DNA of 41,965 nt from a virus, in the IMG/VR virus record IMGVR_UViG_3300017963_000419, positions 1 through 41,965 of that record; one strand, given 5' to 3'. The notes below the pieces were generated by a model. The model worked only from the letters and a program-made list of their open reading frames with translations. It was not told the DNA's origin and made no database searches. The translations under genes and the position numbers were made by a program. Position 1 is the stretch's first letter; each line of letters opens with the position of its first letter. This document shows, in pieces, positions 17,334 to 24,550 of this stretch.

Positions 17334-18856
17334 GCCACCTCGGCCTCCTCTGCTTCTGCTGTTTCCTCCTCCTCGGCTAGCTGTGCGGCCTCCTCCTCCT
17401 GTGCCGCCGCTTCAGCCGCCGCAAGTGCCTCTGCATCCTGCCTCTCCTGCTCAAGCATCTCCATGACCTCCTCCATCATGGCCTCGGCCTCCTCCTCGGT
17501 GAAGCCCAAGAAGCGGGTCAGGAAGTGCATGGGCGGCACTACCACCTCGGCTCCGGATGCAACATATGCCTTCAGGGCCTCGGATCTGAGCTTGCCGATC
17601 TCGGCCTGATCCTTGTCGCTGAGTGCATCGATGTCGGGCCATACAACCGTGTAGCCCTCCTCTCCCGGGGCCTTGAGCACGCCTGCGGCCACGCACCTGT
17701 CGATGAACTGTGCCATGATCACGGGCTCTGCAAAGTCATTGCGCCGCTCGGCTACCCTGTCTGTCCAATTCTCCTTGTCCTGTGTGCTGGCCAATTCCCC
17801 TCTCTCCGATCCGGTCAGGATGCGGACAGGGATGCCTGTGGCCCCGCTGATGAGCTTCAGCTGGACATCCACGTGTTTCTCCGGGTCCTCGGCTCCCGGT
17901 GCGAGGTTTTTGGCTTTGATGCCCTTCAGCTTCAGCACCCTCCGGAGGTTGTGCACATATTCATCAATCTCATCGTTGAGTGCGTCCTCATCGTCAATCT
18001 GCGTCCCGGGCTCCATCTCCAGTGCGAGATCCTTGCTTGCTCCCCGCCAGAACATCTCTGCAGAACCACCTGCGATGAGCTCCAGATTTTCAAGCCTGTT
18101 ATAGACACATTCAAGCCGGGGCACGCCCATGACGTTGCTCTCCAGCAATCCCTCGGCCACGTGTACTATCCGGGACCAGTGAACCGTCAGATCAAAACTG
18201 GCTGTCTGCCGGATGTCATCTGTCTTGGTCCCTGCCACGTTGAAATTGACGGATCTGAGCTTGTAGGTCATGGGCAGGCCATACCGCTCGGAGGTGTGGT
18301 CAGCATCCCACGTGTTCACCTCGGCATTCTTCTCGGAATAGGGTTGCATATACAGCAGTCTGCGGGAGGTCCCGGCCTGCACCTCGTTGGCCAACTCCTC
18401 CGGGGCCGAAACATCATCAAATCCGAGGAACAAAACTGCATACTTGCCAATGCCTGCCAGCTTGTCAACCCTTGTGAAATATGACCAGACGTTTATGGTG
18501 TCAGTCAGCTCATCCCAAGACTTCTCGAAAGCTGTTGTCTGGTTGGGGTCCTCTGTCTCGATCACGGAGGGCTGACCCCGCCATGTTGCGTCCGGATAGG
18601 CCGTGATTATGCGCTTGGCAATATCCTGCCGGACAAACTTGCGGTTGTAGTCATCAAATTCAAGATCCTTCTTGTAGCCGAGGGTGGCATACACGTCACG
18701 CTGACCACCATACATTTTCCCGAGGCCCCGGGCCAAGCTTGATCGAGTCAGGTTCACAGACGCCAGTGTCATAAACTTGCTCAGGGCTTCCTGCTCTTTC
18801 TTGTTGAGCGTGATGCCCCCGTTCACCTTTGTCCCGGCTGGATATTGTGTCCTCAT
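17330..18856 (-). CDS. Portal protein (DUF1073/Phage_portal_3 type)
   Basis: A 508-residue protein; ATG 18856 has GGAGG six bases upstream. The N-terminal part contains QRDVYATLGYKKDLEFDDYN, FVRQDIAKRIITAYPDATWR and YFTRVDKLAGIGKYAVLFLG, typical of this portal group. A clip/stem region follows (AEGLLESNVMGVPRLECVYN, SGATGIPVRILTGSERGELA), and the C-terminus is a Glu/Ala-rich coiled tail. The portal forms the dodecameric DNA gate of the head. It stands between the terminase genes and the minor head gene, as expected. Confidence 0.92.
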   Translation of the reverse strand: MRTQYPAGTKVNGGITLNKKEQEALSKFMTLASVNLTRSSLARGLGKMYGGQRDVYATLGYKKDLEFDDYNRKFVRQDIAKRIITAYPDATWRGQPSVIETEDPNQTTAFEKSWDELTDTINVWSYFTRVDKLAGIGKYAVLFLGFDDVSAPEELANEVQAGTSRRLLYMQPYSEKNAEVNTWDADHTSERYGLPMTYKLRSVNFNVAGTKTDDIRQTASFDLTVHWSRIVHVAEGLLESNVMGVPRLECVYNRLENLELIAGGSAEMFWRGASKDLALEMEPGTQIDDEDALNDEIDEYVHNLRRVLKLKGIKAKNLAPGAEDPEKHVDVQLKLISGATGIPVRILTGSERGELASTQDKENWTDRVAERRNDFAEPVIMAQFIDRCVAAGVLKAPGEEGYTVVWPDIDALSDKDQAEIGKLRSEALKAYVASGAEVVVPPMHFLTRFLGFTEEEAEAMMEEVMEMLEQERQDAEALAAAEAAAQEEEAAQLAEEEETAEAEEAEVA

Positions 18857-18857
18857 A

Positions 18858-19238
18858 TCATTCCTCCGCAACAAAGCAATTAGCCTTGACCTGCCCGCTG
18901 ATTGCCTTGAGTTTGATTGTTACCCCGGAGGAGACACGGCCCGCAATCGGCTCCCCGGCCTCGGCCACCTCATCCATGGGGAGGATCGAGCCCCCATTAT
19001 CAGGGCCCACCTGCAGGCTAGCCCCGGTGGCCACCTCCGTCAGCTGTATGACATAGCGGCCCGGGGTTGTGAGGTTGTCCACAGGGAGGTCCACGGTGAC
19101 TCCTGCGCCAATCGTGATCTCCCCGGCCTGAAAGCCCGTGCCTGTTTGAGACAGCCGGATATTCTGGGCCGCCAGCCCTTGGTCCTTGATCTCACCCTTG
19201 TTAATGTTGATGGTGTCGTTCAATGTGATGTCGCTCAC
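18858..19238 (-). CDS. Small beta-rich head-module protein, GTG start
   Basis: A 126-residue protein. GTG 19238 was chosen because GGAGG lies shortly upstream and the frame opens one base after the preceding stop; the longer frame from 19289 is antisense-like (MMRHTSSWKACC). The sequence is beta-rich and acidic (ITLNDTININKGEIKD, RYVIQLTEVATGASLQVGPD), resembling small decoration or receptor domains. The function is unknown. Confidence 0.68.
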   Translation of the reverse strand: MSDITLNDTININKGEIKDQGLAAQNIRLSQTGTGFQAGEITIGAGVTVDLPVDNLTTPGRYVIQLTEVATGASLQVGPDNGGSILPMDEVAEAGEPIAGRVSSGVTIKLKAISGQVKANCFVAEE

Positions 19239-19239
19239 G

Positions 19240-19593
19240 TCAATCCCTCCTCTGCAACAAGCTTTCCAGCTTGAAGTATGCCGCATCATCTAGCGCAAAG
19301 CCCACCTCGGCCTCCTGCATTTCACCGAGCCCCTGCAGGCCTGTATAGTCTGCCAACCAGTTGTTCAATGTCTTCCACTCCTCCTGCCCTGCCTCCATAA
19401 AGCTGAAATTGAGCACGTCCGGCCTGCATGTCGGGGGCAAGCAGATCTCCACCTTGAGCTTTGAGGAGATCCCCCATTTGACAGTCAGGTCCTGCATGAT
19501 GGCAACGGCCTGACCCGGGATCTCCACCCACTGATTGATTAGCCGGAGGAGGGTGTGGGCCTCGTGCGGTATGCCTACATATGGTGTCATCAT
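19240..19593 (-). CDS. Small protein between terminase and portal, unknown function
   Basis: A 117-residue protein. The start is ATGATG at 19593/19590, overlapping the terminase stop and following its GGGGGAGG. It is mostly helical with hydrophobic positions (HTLLRLINQWVEIPGQAVAI, KTLNNWLADYTGLQGLGEMQ). No family is recognised. The tight overlap makes it part of the packaging/head operon. Confidence 0.68.
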   Translation of the reverse strand: MMTPYVGIPHEAHTLLRLINQWVEIPGQAVAIMQDLTVKWGISSKLKVEICLPPTCRPDVLNFSFMEAGQEEWKTLNNWLADYTGLQGLGEMQEAEVGFALDDAAYFKLESLLQRRD

Positions 19594-21110
19594 TTCCTCC
19601 CCCATGTTCCGGCTGTTTTCTCAGCTTCCCCAAGATTGTTGAGCTTGTTGAATGCCCCGGAGCACGCATCCACCTGATCCTTGAATGCCGCTCCCGGCCC
19701 AAATGCTTCCATCTCATCCACAAAATCCTGAACCCAAGGCCCTGCGAGCAGTGCCACATTCCCGATCTCCACCTGTGCGGACAGGGGCTGGGCCCGGACA
19801 AACTTGTCACCCGTGGCTGTCTCCCGGAAGGCCGGGAAGCCCTTGAGCATGCGCACAGTGCGCTCGGCTGATTCCTTGCCGCCGCTCCCTGGCTCCTGCT
19901 CTGTCCAGATCTGCACTGTGTATGGTGCGCCGGACCTGTTCTCACGGTCCATCTCCGCAACCTGCAAGATGCGCTTTTCCCGGGACCCGTATGACCACTG
20001 GCCCTTCACAACGTCCTCAATGATGAAGTCAAAGGGGCCATCCTTCATCTTGTGCATGAGCAGGCCTGCGGTCCGGGCTCCCCGGCCCTCACTCCCGGCC
20101 TTGTCCCAATAGCGCACTGACTTCTCAATACTGCGCCGGGAGATAGCCTGTATGATCTTGAGCTCACTGACCTTCATCATCCCGCCACCTCTCGGGCTGG
20201 GCCTCTGCTGTAGCTGTCCGGCTGTGCCGTATGACCCAAGTGACCGCTCCAGCTTCTTGAGCTCAGCATCACCAAATCGGGCCGGACACAGCGGCTGGTC
20301 AGTGCGTCTGCGAGGGTCCTTGAAGCCGAGGGTGGACCGGACCCTGTTGGTGCCCTCATATCGGGCAGGCAGACAAAGGTGGTCCCATTCCTCGGCTTCC
20401 CGCTCAAGCACGTGGCCTGATAGATCCTTCTCATGTACCCTCTGCATAATGATCACATATGCACCTGTCTTCATATCGTTGAGCCGGGAGGACATTGCTT
20501 CATCCCACCAATCGAGGCAGGCCTGTCGAGTGGCCTCAGATTCACCCTGCCTGACATTGTGCGGATCATCCACCACTATTATGTCCCCACCCTCCCCGGT
20601 CAACGCTCCGTCAACGCTAGTGGCCAGCCTGTAGCCATTCTGATTGTTCTCATATCGGGTCTTGGTATTCTGATCACCTACAAGCACGAGATCCGGCTGT
20701 GCCTCATAGAGCAGGTCCTGAAACAGGGGGGAGTTGAAGAGCCTCCGGGCCTTGACGCTATCCCGGGTGCTGAGGGTCTGCGCATAGGATGCAAACAGCC
20801 ACTGCCGCTCCGGGTGCTGTAGCCAATCCCAGATCGGCCAGAACACCGAGACAATCAATGACTTGCTATGGCGTGGTGGGATATTGATGAGAAGCCGCTT
20901 GACGGTCCCGGCTGAGACAGCCTCCAGATGATTGCACATAGCCTCGATATGCCAGCCCGGGACATAATCACGTTTTTCAACCACCTTCCAGAACAGCCGG
21001 ACAAAGTGGCTCAGGCTCACGAGGGCCAAAGCCTTGTCTATAGGGTCAAGGGCACGCAGGGGCTTTCTCCGGGAGGGGGTGATTGTTCTTATCCTGCAAG
21101 GCCCTCCCAA
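19590..21110 (-). CDS. terL: Terminase large subunit
   Basis: A 506-residue protein. The packaging ATPase shows LLINIPPRHSKSLIVSVFW (Walker A variant, about residues 73-91) and GGDIIVVDDPHNVRQ (Walker B, about 173-187). The nuclease half begins near VRYWDKAGSEG (about 333), followed by the acidic FIIEDVVKGQW, as in T4 gp17-like terminases. The start is uncertain: the frame opens at TTG 21110 without an SD, and no ATG precedes the conserved helix; GGGAGGG lies just inside the frame. It overlaps a small coupled frame from the terS side. It packages DNA into the prohead through the portal. Confidence 0.93.
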   Translation of the reverse strand: MGGPCRIRTITPSRRKPLRALDPIDKALALVSLSHFVRLFWKVVEKRDYVPGWHIEAMCNHLEAVSAGTVKRLLINIPPRHSKSLIVSVFWPIWDWLQHPERQWLFASYAQTLSTRDSVKARRLFNSPLFQDLLYEAQPDLVLVGDQNTKTRYENNQNGYRLATSVDGALTGEGGDIIVVDDPHNVRQGESEATRQACLDWWDEAMSSRLNDMKTGAYVIIMQRVHEKDLSGHVLEREAEEWDHLCLPARYEGTNRVRSTLGFKDPRRRTDQPLCPARFGDAELKKLERSLGSYGTAGQLQQRPSPRGGGMMKVSELKIIQAISRRSIEKSVRYWDKAGSEGRGARTAGLLMHKMKDGPFDFIIEDVVKGQWSYGSREKRILQVAEMDRENRSGAPYTVQIWTEQEPGSGGKESAERTVRMLKGFPAFRETATGDKFVRAQPLSAQVEIGNVALLAGPWVQDFVDEMEAFGPGAAFKDQVDACSGAFNKLNNLGEAEKTAGTWGRK

Positions 21111-21331
21111 CGGTACACATCAGTCACATCGTGCACATGCGATGTGTGCGATGCTAGAATGTGTATTTGCGCAAAAGGGGCTAGCCGGGAGCGGTCCACA
21201 TCGTTCACATCATACACATGCGATGTTATCAATGTGCTCAATGTGTACTCGGGCCAGAAGCTGGATTTTGGGGGAGGGGTCATTGATAGCATCAGTAGCA
21301 TTAATGGTATTGATGTGTACTTTGCGATCAT
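21089..21331 (-). CDS. Possible small coupled gene between terminase genes
   Basis: An 80-residue frame starting ATGA-coupled to the small terminase stop and overlapping the large terminase start by 22 nt. It contains two copies of a peptide unit, TSHVYDVNDVDR and TSHVHDVTDVYR, encoded by 34-bp DNA repeats 81 bp apart, which keeps the frame. The unit could instead be a DNA element with an accidentally open frame. No SD other than coupling was seen. Confidence 0.4.
   Translation of the reverse strand: MIAKYTSIPLMLLMLSMTPPPKSSFWPEYTLSTLITSHVYDVNDVDRSRLAPFAQIHILASHTSHVHDVTDVYRWEGLAG
21113..21146. repeat. 34-bp repeat, copy 1, between terminase genes
   Basis: Begins GTACACATCAGTCACATCGT. It matches copy 2 at 21194-21227 at 28 of 34 positions. 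Its first ten bases, GTACACATCA, recur inverted as TGATGTGTAC at 21311-21320. Repeats beside the small terminase gene are candidate packaging (cos/pac) recognition sites. Confidence 0.6.
21194..21227. repeat. 34-bp repeat, copy 2, between terminase genes
   Basis: Begins GTCCACATCGTTCACATCAT and shares the core CACATGCGATGT with copy 1. It starts 81 bp after copy 1. A shorter related unit on the plus strand follows at about 21229-21248 (AATGTGCTCAATGTGTAC). Confidence 0.6.
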
Positions 21332-21945
21332 GAGGCTTTCCTCCCGGCTACCAGCTCAAGCTTTTTGCCATTCATCTCGATCACACCCCCGGAGGCCTCG
21401 GAGATCTCCTTCAGCTGTTCCAGCTTTTCCCGGCCCAGCTTGGTCAGATCGAGGACCAGCGAATGGTCATGTTTGTGGTCCACCCTTCCCTCATGAATTT
21501 GCTTCTGAATGTTCTGCCACCGATCCGGGTGCCTGTTGCATAGCCAAAAGCAGATAGCCGCCACGTCAGGTGCGAGCATTTTCTTGGTGGTCCGGACCTT
21601 GGTTGACGGCAGGGACACCTTGGCATCTCCCTTGCCCTGAGTCAGCATGATTTCCTCAACTGTGATCTCATCATATTCATAGCCGAGTGCTCGTTGCAGG
21701 AGGGACCGCTCAACATGTTCGGAATCAAACTTGTCACGGCCTCTTTTTATGGCATCCGCAAACTGTGTGTGGCGCACCATCCACTCACCAATAGTTGAAG
21801 TTGCTACACCCAGCACCTTTGCCAGCTTCCCGTTTGTGGCTCCTGTCTCTCCCACTACCCTCTCTGCTAGGTCGCATATGGCAGGGTCATAGGTTGAGGG
21901 TCTGCCTCCCTTGTTCTGCTTCTCGGGCATCTTTGTCCGTGGCAT
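21328..21945 (-). CDS. terS: Terminase small subunit
   Basis: A 205-residue protein. Its N-terminal helix-turn-helix follows GGRPSTYDPAICDLAERVVG and reads NGKLAKVLGVATSTIGEWMV, the usual terS DNA-binding layout. HTQFADAIKRGRDKFDSEHV and LLQRALGYEYDEI follow, then MLAPDVAAICFWLCNRHPDRW, typical of the terS oligomerisation region. ATG 21945 was preferred because the family motif starts soon after; ATG 21966 in frame is possible and neither has a good SD. It is the first gene of the leftward operon and should recognise the packaging site. Confidence 0.85.
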   Translation of the reverse strand: MPRTKMPEKQNKGGRPSTYDPAICDLAERVVGETGATNGKLAKVLGVATSTIGEWMVRHTQFADAIKRGRDKFDSEHVERSLLQRALGYEYDEITVEEIMLTQGKGDAKVSLPSTKVRTTKKMLAPDVAAICFWLCNRHPDRWQNIQKQIHEGRVDHKHDHSLVLDLTKLGREKLEQLKEISEASGGVIEMNGKKLELVAGRKAS

Positions 21946-21995
21946 AGTCACTCTCACATTGTACATTCACTCGGGTCTCAAAACTGGCAGGAGGA

Positions 21996-22011
21996 TAGCC
22001 CGAAAGGGCTA
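21996..22011 (-). promoter_or_regulatory. Small hairpin upstream of terS
   Basis: TAGCCC-GAAA-GGGCTA is a 6-bp perfect stem with a 4-nt loop about 50 bp upstream of the leftward operon. It may be an mRNA 5' stability element; no U-run follows on either strand. Confidence 0.4.
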
Positions 22012-22131
22012 GTCACGGAAGATGAATTTTACCATACCACATTCTCGTAAAAGAGAAGGGTGCAACTATCTTATTGATCTTCAACGGTTTAACATGCAGT
22101 CACGAAAGCAAAAATTCAACTACGTTTTTTC

Positions 22132-22160
22132 TCGACTATGAGGCAAACATCCGATATACT
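22132..22160 (+). promoter_or_regulatory. Candidate rightward early promoter
   Basis: TCGACT (22132-22137) and TATACT (22155-22160) are separated by 17 bp, near the bacterial sigma-70 consensus. The -35 element overlaps the operator-like site at 22129-22144. It would read towards the early genes. The AT-rich context makes chance matches more likely. Confidence 0.45.
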
Positions 22161-22197
22161 GTTTGTCTATCGGGTGAATTGGTCTTTTCTCGGAAAG

Positions 22198-22223
22198 GAG
22201 AACAACGTTGCAAGTTTGTTCTC
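22198..22223. promoter_or_regulatory. 26-bp imperfect palindrome
   Basis: Outer arms GAGAACAA and TTGTTCTC surround a central TTGCAA with the same dyad centre, so 22 of 26 positions are symmetrical. It overlaps the right arm of the site at 22187-22202 and the left arm of the site at 22219-22234. This suggests a binding site for a dimeric or cooperative DNA-binding protein. Confidence 0.55.
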
Positions 22224-22264
22224 GTTTTTTAGAAAAAGTTGGTGAAATGCCGTATAAGGAAAAA

Positions 22265-22351
22265 TGCACGAAAAAAAAGTTCAAAAAAGTTTAGTCCAAC
22301 GGGCTTGGGAGAAATAGTTGAATGAAAAAAAGAATGAACTTTTTTAGTGCA
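22265..22351 (+). repeat. Long inverted repeat in early leader region
   Basis: TGCAC, then A6 and GTTC (22265-22282), pairs with GAAC, T6 and then GTGCA (22336-22351): 15 pairs with a small internal loop, around a 53-nt spacer. The right arm ends in a T-run within the stem. It could be a leader structure, an attenuator or part of an origin. AT-rich DNA around the divergence point is the best origin candidate in the window (inference). Confidence 0.45.
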
Positions 22352-22394
22352 ATAAACTCAACAAACGGTATGATTCTAGCTCTATTCTACACCC

Positions 22395-22556
22395 ATGACC
22401 ACAAGACACACAAACAAGGAGAGAAACACAACAACAGCGGGGAAGCGTTCCGGCCTCAACGTGACGAGGCAAGAGCGGCTGGACAACCCTTCTACCGGAT
22501 GCCGAAAGGACACGGCTCTGGTGGATGTTATCGGCCCAGCCAACACGGCTCAATAG
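22395..22556 (+). CDS. Possible small early gene (53 residues)
   Basis: The frame MTTRHTNKERNTTTAGKRSG... ends KDTALVDVIGPANTAQ. Its second half uses GC-rich third positions like neighbouring genes, unlike the overlapping longer frame from 22322. There is no SD, and translation could begin near the mRNA 5' end. The function is unknown. Confidence 0.35.
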   Translation: MTTRHTNKERNTTTAGKRSGLNVTRQERLDNPSTGCRKDTALVDVIGPANTAQ

Positions 22557-22794
22557 CTAGAACAGGAACACTCGCCATATCAGCCGCCGATCAGAGGGGA
22601 TCGGGTCGAAACAGAAAGGCTGTGAAAGTCAAGACGCTATCGGAAAGCGGAACACCCTACAGGAGAGGCTAAGCAGAAACAGCCCCGAGCCGGAGGACCG
22701 GGACCCAACCAACCCTATAGGACCGCATTCAAGCCGAGAGGGGAGCGGAAACAGAGTACAGACAAACGAAACAAGCCCAAAAGGAGTACAGACC
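22557..22794 (+). other. Early leader stretch without a supported gene
   Basis: No frame with both a start codon and an SD was found here. A frame at about 22,629-22,860 is open and protein-like but has no ATG, GTG or TTG start. An orphan copy of the leader motif, AGAGTACAGAC, is at 22753-22763 with no start codon after it, possibly the remnant of a lost gene. Confidence 0.4.
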
Positions 22795-22902
22795 ATGAAG
22801 GCTTTTTTGAGACGCTGGCGCTTGATGCGCTGGAGGATGATCCCGGTGAGGAACATCGGTGATTGGATGAAGAAACAAGATCAACTCGCAAACATTATAT
22901 GA
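22795..22902 (+). CDS. Small basic early protein (35 residues)
   Basis: ATG 22795 directly follows the shared leader GGAGTACAGAC. The product MKAFLRRWRLMRWRMIPVRN... is Arg/Trp-rich and could be amphipathic or membrane-active. It is too short for family assignment. The leader makes it very likely to be translated. Confidence 0.65.
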   Translation: MKAFLRRWRLMRWRMIPVRNIGDWMKKQDQLANII

Positions 22903-22912
22903 ACGCACCACG

Positions 22913-22940
22913 GAGCCCCGGGGGATCACCTCCGGGGCTC
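22913..22940 (+). promoter_or_regulatory. Hairpin H1 with anti-SD-like loop
   Basis: A nine-bp stem GAGCCCCGG/CCGGGGCTC surrounds the loop GGGATCACCT. Loop plus first stem bases read GGATCACCTCC, identical to the 3' tail of bacterial 16S rRNA. It lies between two small genes, immediately before the GGAG that serves the next start. It could pair with an SD or block ribosomes. Confidence 0.6.
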
Positions 22941-22951
22941 GGAGATTGAGC

Positions 22952-23116
22952 ATGAAGGTTTATGCAAAACCCGCCACGGAGAACAGAGAGCAGAGGACAC
23001 GTGAAACACGTTGGATGGAACCAGTCAACGCTACATGGACGATGCTTCAAAACGACACGCTGGACCCGAGGAACACCCGGGGCCGGATCGGAAGGTGGGA
23101 GCCGAGGAACAACTAA
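22952..23116 (+). CDS. Small early protein (54 residues)
   Basis: ATG 22952 has GGAG seven bases upstream, just after hairpin H1. The product MKVYAKPATENREQRTRETR... is Arg/Asn-rich and hydrophilic. No family is recognised. GC-rich third positions match the neighbours. Confidence 0.6.
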   Translation: MKVYAKPATENREQRTRETRWMEPVNATWTMLQNDTLDPRNTRGRIGRWEPRNN

Positions 23117-23131
23117 CACAGGAGTACAGCC

Positions 23132-23329
23132 GTGAAATACTACATCAATCGCATGAACGTCACCCGGGCCGAGGTTGTTGAGGCCCTCACCGAGGAGTAC
23201 ATGACCCCGGAGATGAGGCTGAGGGAGTTGGAGAGGAAAGCCCGGGCCGAGGGAAGGGCTCAGACAGACCTTTACGTGGATGCCCCGGCTGGTGGTTCAG
23301 TCAGGATGATTATCACAGTTACAGCGTAA
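23132..23329 (+). CDS. Small early protein (65 residues), GTG start
   Basis: GTG 23132 follows the leader GGAGTACAGC. The protein begins MKYYINRMNVTRAEVVEALT, has a charged central helix (RLRELERKARAEGRAQTD) and ends with a beta strand (SVRMIITVTA). The function is unknown. It is part of the early run of small host-interaction-type genes. Confidence 0.75.
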   Translation: MKYYINRMNVTRAEVVEALTEEYMTPEMRLRELERKARAEGRAQTDLYVDAPAGGSVRMIITVTA

Positions 23330-23351
23330 CACAAAACGAGGAGTACAGACG

Positions 23352-23747
23352 ATGACGAAAACAGAAATACAACGCAGGGCACGGATGATCAGGAAGCTCA
23401 CAGGCTACAGGGCCGGATACATATGGGAAGCGCAGGGAGCCCGGGAGGAGCACGGGGAATGGGACGTCAACGGGATCTTGAATCAGGATGCCCCTTCTGA
23501 GATCATAGACAGCTGGGCCGGGGATCTCCTCACGTGGGATGATCTCCTGAAGGACCTTGTCCCCGGGATTCAGGTTGACTGCTACGTCACTGAGATCGTG
23601 GACATTCAGTATCAACACACCGAGCTGATCACAAACGTGTACTTTTGCATCGGCACCAAGGAGGATGAGGACATGGGGTGGTTCCAAGAGGTTTGCGGAG
23701 CCAAGCACATGGTCAATTTCAAGACTGGGGAAGTCACGAGAGTTTAA
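23352..23747 (+). CDS. Early protein (131 residues), unknown function
   Basis: ATG 23352 follows the shared leader. The N-terminal helix is basic (TKTEIQRRARMIRKLTGYRA), followed by an acidic Trp-containing middle (DSWAGDLLTWDDLLKDLVPG) and a beta-rich end (VYFCIGTKEDEDMGWFQEV). No signal peptide, metal site or known motif was seen. Confidence 0.78.
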   Translation: MTKTEIQRRARMIRKLTGYRAGYIWEAQGAREEHGEWDVNGILNQDAPSEIIDSWAGDLLTWDDLLKDLVPGIQVDCYVTEIVDIQYQHTELITNVYFCIGTKEDEDMGWFQEVCGAKHMVNFKTGEVTRV

Positions 23748-23757
23748 CAGAACAGCC

Positions 23758-23782
23758 GGAGCCCCGGAACACCCGGGGCTCC
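23758..23782 (+). promoter_or_regulatory. Hairpin H2, perfect 10-bp stem
   Basis: GGAGCCCCGG/CCGGGGCTCC with loop AACAC. The stem resembles that of H1 but it lacks the GGATCACCT loop. It lies between the 23352 and 23802 genes, 9 bp before the leader motif. No U-run follows, so it is more likely an mRNA-processing or translational element than a terminator. Confidence 0.6.
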
Positions 23783-23801
23783 TCAATCGAGGAGTACAGA
23801 C

Positions 23802-24011
23802 ATGAAAGGCAAAGTCACTATTTGGAAGGAATCAGACACGCTCGTGGACAGGGCCGAGATGACCTTTGAAGAGGGCAAGGCCTTGGCTATCAAGAAGGCC
23901 AAGGAGATGAGTCACCCCGGAAGGATCGCAAGCGTGGATCTGGAGTTTGCCGGGGCCGGGACCTTCCGCACGATGAAGGTTTGGGCCGATGGAGAAACAT
24001 GTGAATTCTAA
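23802..24011 (+). CDS. Small early protein (69 residues)
   Basis: ATG 23802 follows GGAGTACAGAC directly. The sequence has a beta-alpha-beta pattern: KGKVTIWKESDTLVDRAEMT, a lysine-rich helix (EEGKALAIKKAKEM), then SVDLEFAGAGTFRTMKVW. The function is unknown. Confidence 0.75.
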   Translation: MKGKVTIWKESDTLVDRAEMTFEEGKALAIKKAKEMSHPGRIASVDLEFAGAGTFRTMKVWADGETCEF

Positions 24012-24026
24012 TCAAGGAGTACAGAC

Positions 24027-24266
24027 ATGAGCAAAGCAATTCAACCGATACTATCACACCCGGGAATCAAGCCGAGGCCGAGGCCCGTGGACTTCACCGA
24101 TTATGGCTGGTTTGTAGCGCAGGTTTGTCAGCTTTCAGCTGACGAGATCCGCAAGCAGATATCAGCCCGTTGCCTGTTCGCCAAGAGGACAAAGCGGATG
24201 GGGGCCGTGGGACTGGTTCAGCACGATTACAAGTTTGACGAGATGGGGCAGTTGGTAACAGACTAA
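24027..24266 (+). CDS. Small early protein (79 residues)
   Basis: ATG 24027 follows the shared leader. It contains PRPRPVDFTDYGWFVAQVCQ and a basic stretch CLFAKRTKRMG. It may be a small DNA- or protein-binding factor; no family is recognised. Confidence 0.75.
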   Translation: MSKAIQPILSHPGIKPRPRPVDFTDYGWFVAQVCQLSADEIRKQISARCLFAKRTKRMGAVGLVQHDYKFDEMGQLVTD

Positions 24267-24280
24267 ACAGGAGACAGACG

Positions 24281-24526
24281 ATGACAGTTGGTGAACTGAA
24301 AGAAGCAATTGAGGATCTGGAGCGGATGGAAGGTGAGAAGGTGTTGGACATGGAGGTCTATGCGGTGTATGACTATGGCGACCACTGCCACACGAGGGCT
24401 TTGGTTGACTTCCGGGAGGCCGAGGTGAGGGTGCCCTATGAGACAGCCTACAGCGACACCGGGAAGGCCGTGAAAATGTATCCGGAGGATGATGAAGAAG
24501 GAACAGAAGCAGTTGTATTGAGCTAA
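24281..24526 (+). CDS. Small early protein of the MTVGELxEA type (81 residues)
   Basis: ATG 24281 follows the variant leader GGAGACAGAC. The pattern MTVGELKEAIEDL followed by VYAVYDYGDHCHTRALVDF resembles a family of small acidic phage and bacterial proteins (YDYGDHxxT core). The biochemical role is unknown. The conserved His, Asp and Cys could bind a metal (inference). Confidence 0.78.
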   Translation: MTVGELKEAIEDLERMEGEKVLDMEVYAVYDYGDHCHTRALVDFREAEVRVPYETAYSDTGKAVKMYPEDDEEGTEAVVLS

Positions 24527-24550
24527 CACACGAAAACAGGAGTACAGACA

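Larger units (their letters stand above)
22042..22234. promoter_or_regulatory. Operator-like array of four TTCTC-N6-GAGAA sites
   Basis: In the AT-rich divergent region there are four 16-bp sites. Those at 22042-22057 (TTCTCGTAAAAGAGAA) and 22187-22202 (TTCTCGGAAAGGAGAA) are perfect dyads. The one at 22219-22234 (TTCTCGTTTTTTAGAA) has one arm mismatch. The one at 22129-22144 (TTCTCGACTATGAGGC) has a complete left arm and a partial right arm. All four begin TTCTCG. They lie between the leftward virion operon and the rightward early operon, so a dimeric regulator binding here could control both. No obvious repressor gene is in the window. Confidence 0.6.

Noticed and set aside
22322-22672. 116-residue plus-strand frame in the early leader
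   Set aside because: Its start lies within the long inverted repeat with only a distant GGGAG, and its second half looks like an out-of-frame reading of the 22395-22556 frame, which has better third-position composition.
22629-22860. Open, protein-like plus-strand frame across the first leader motif
   Set aside because: It has no ATG, GTG or TTG start, and the shared leader at 22783 serves another frame.
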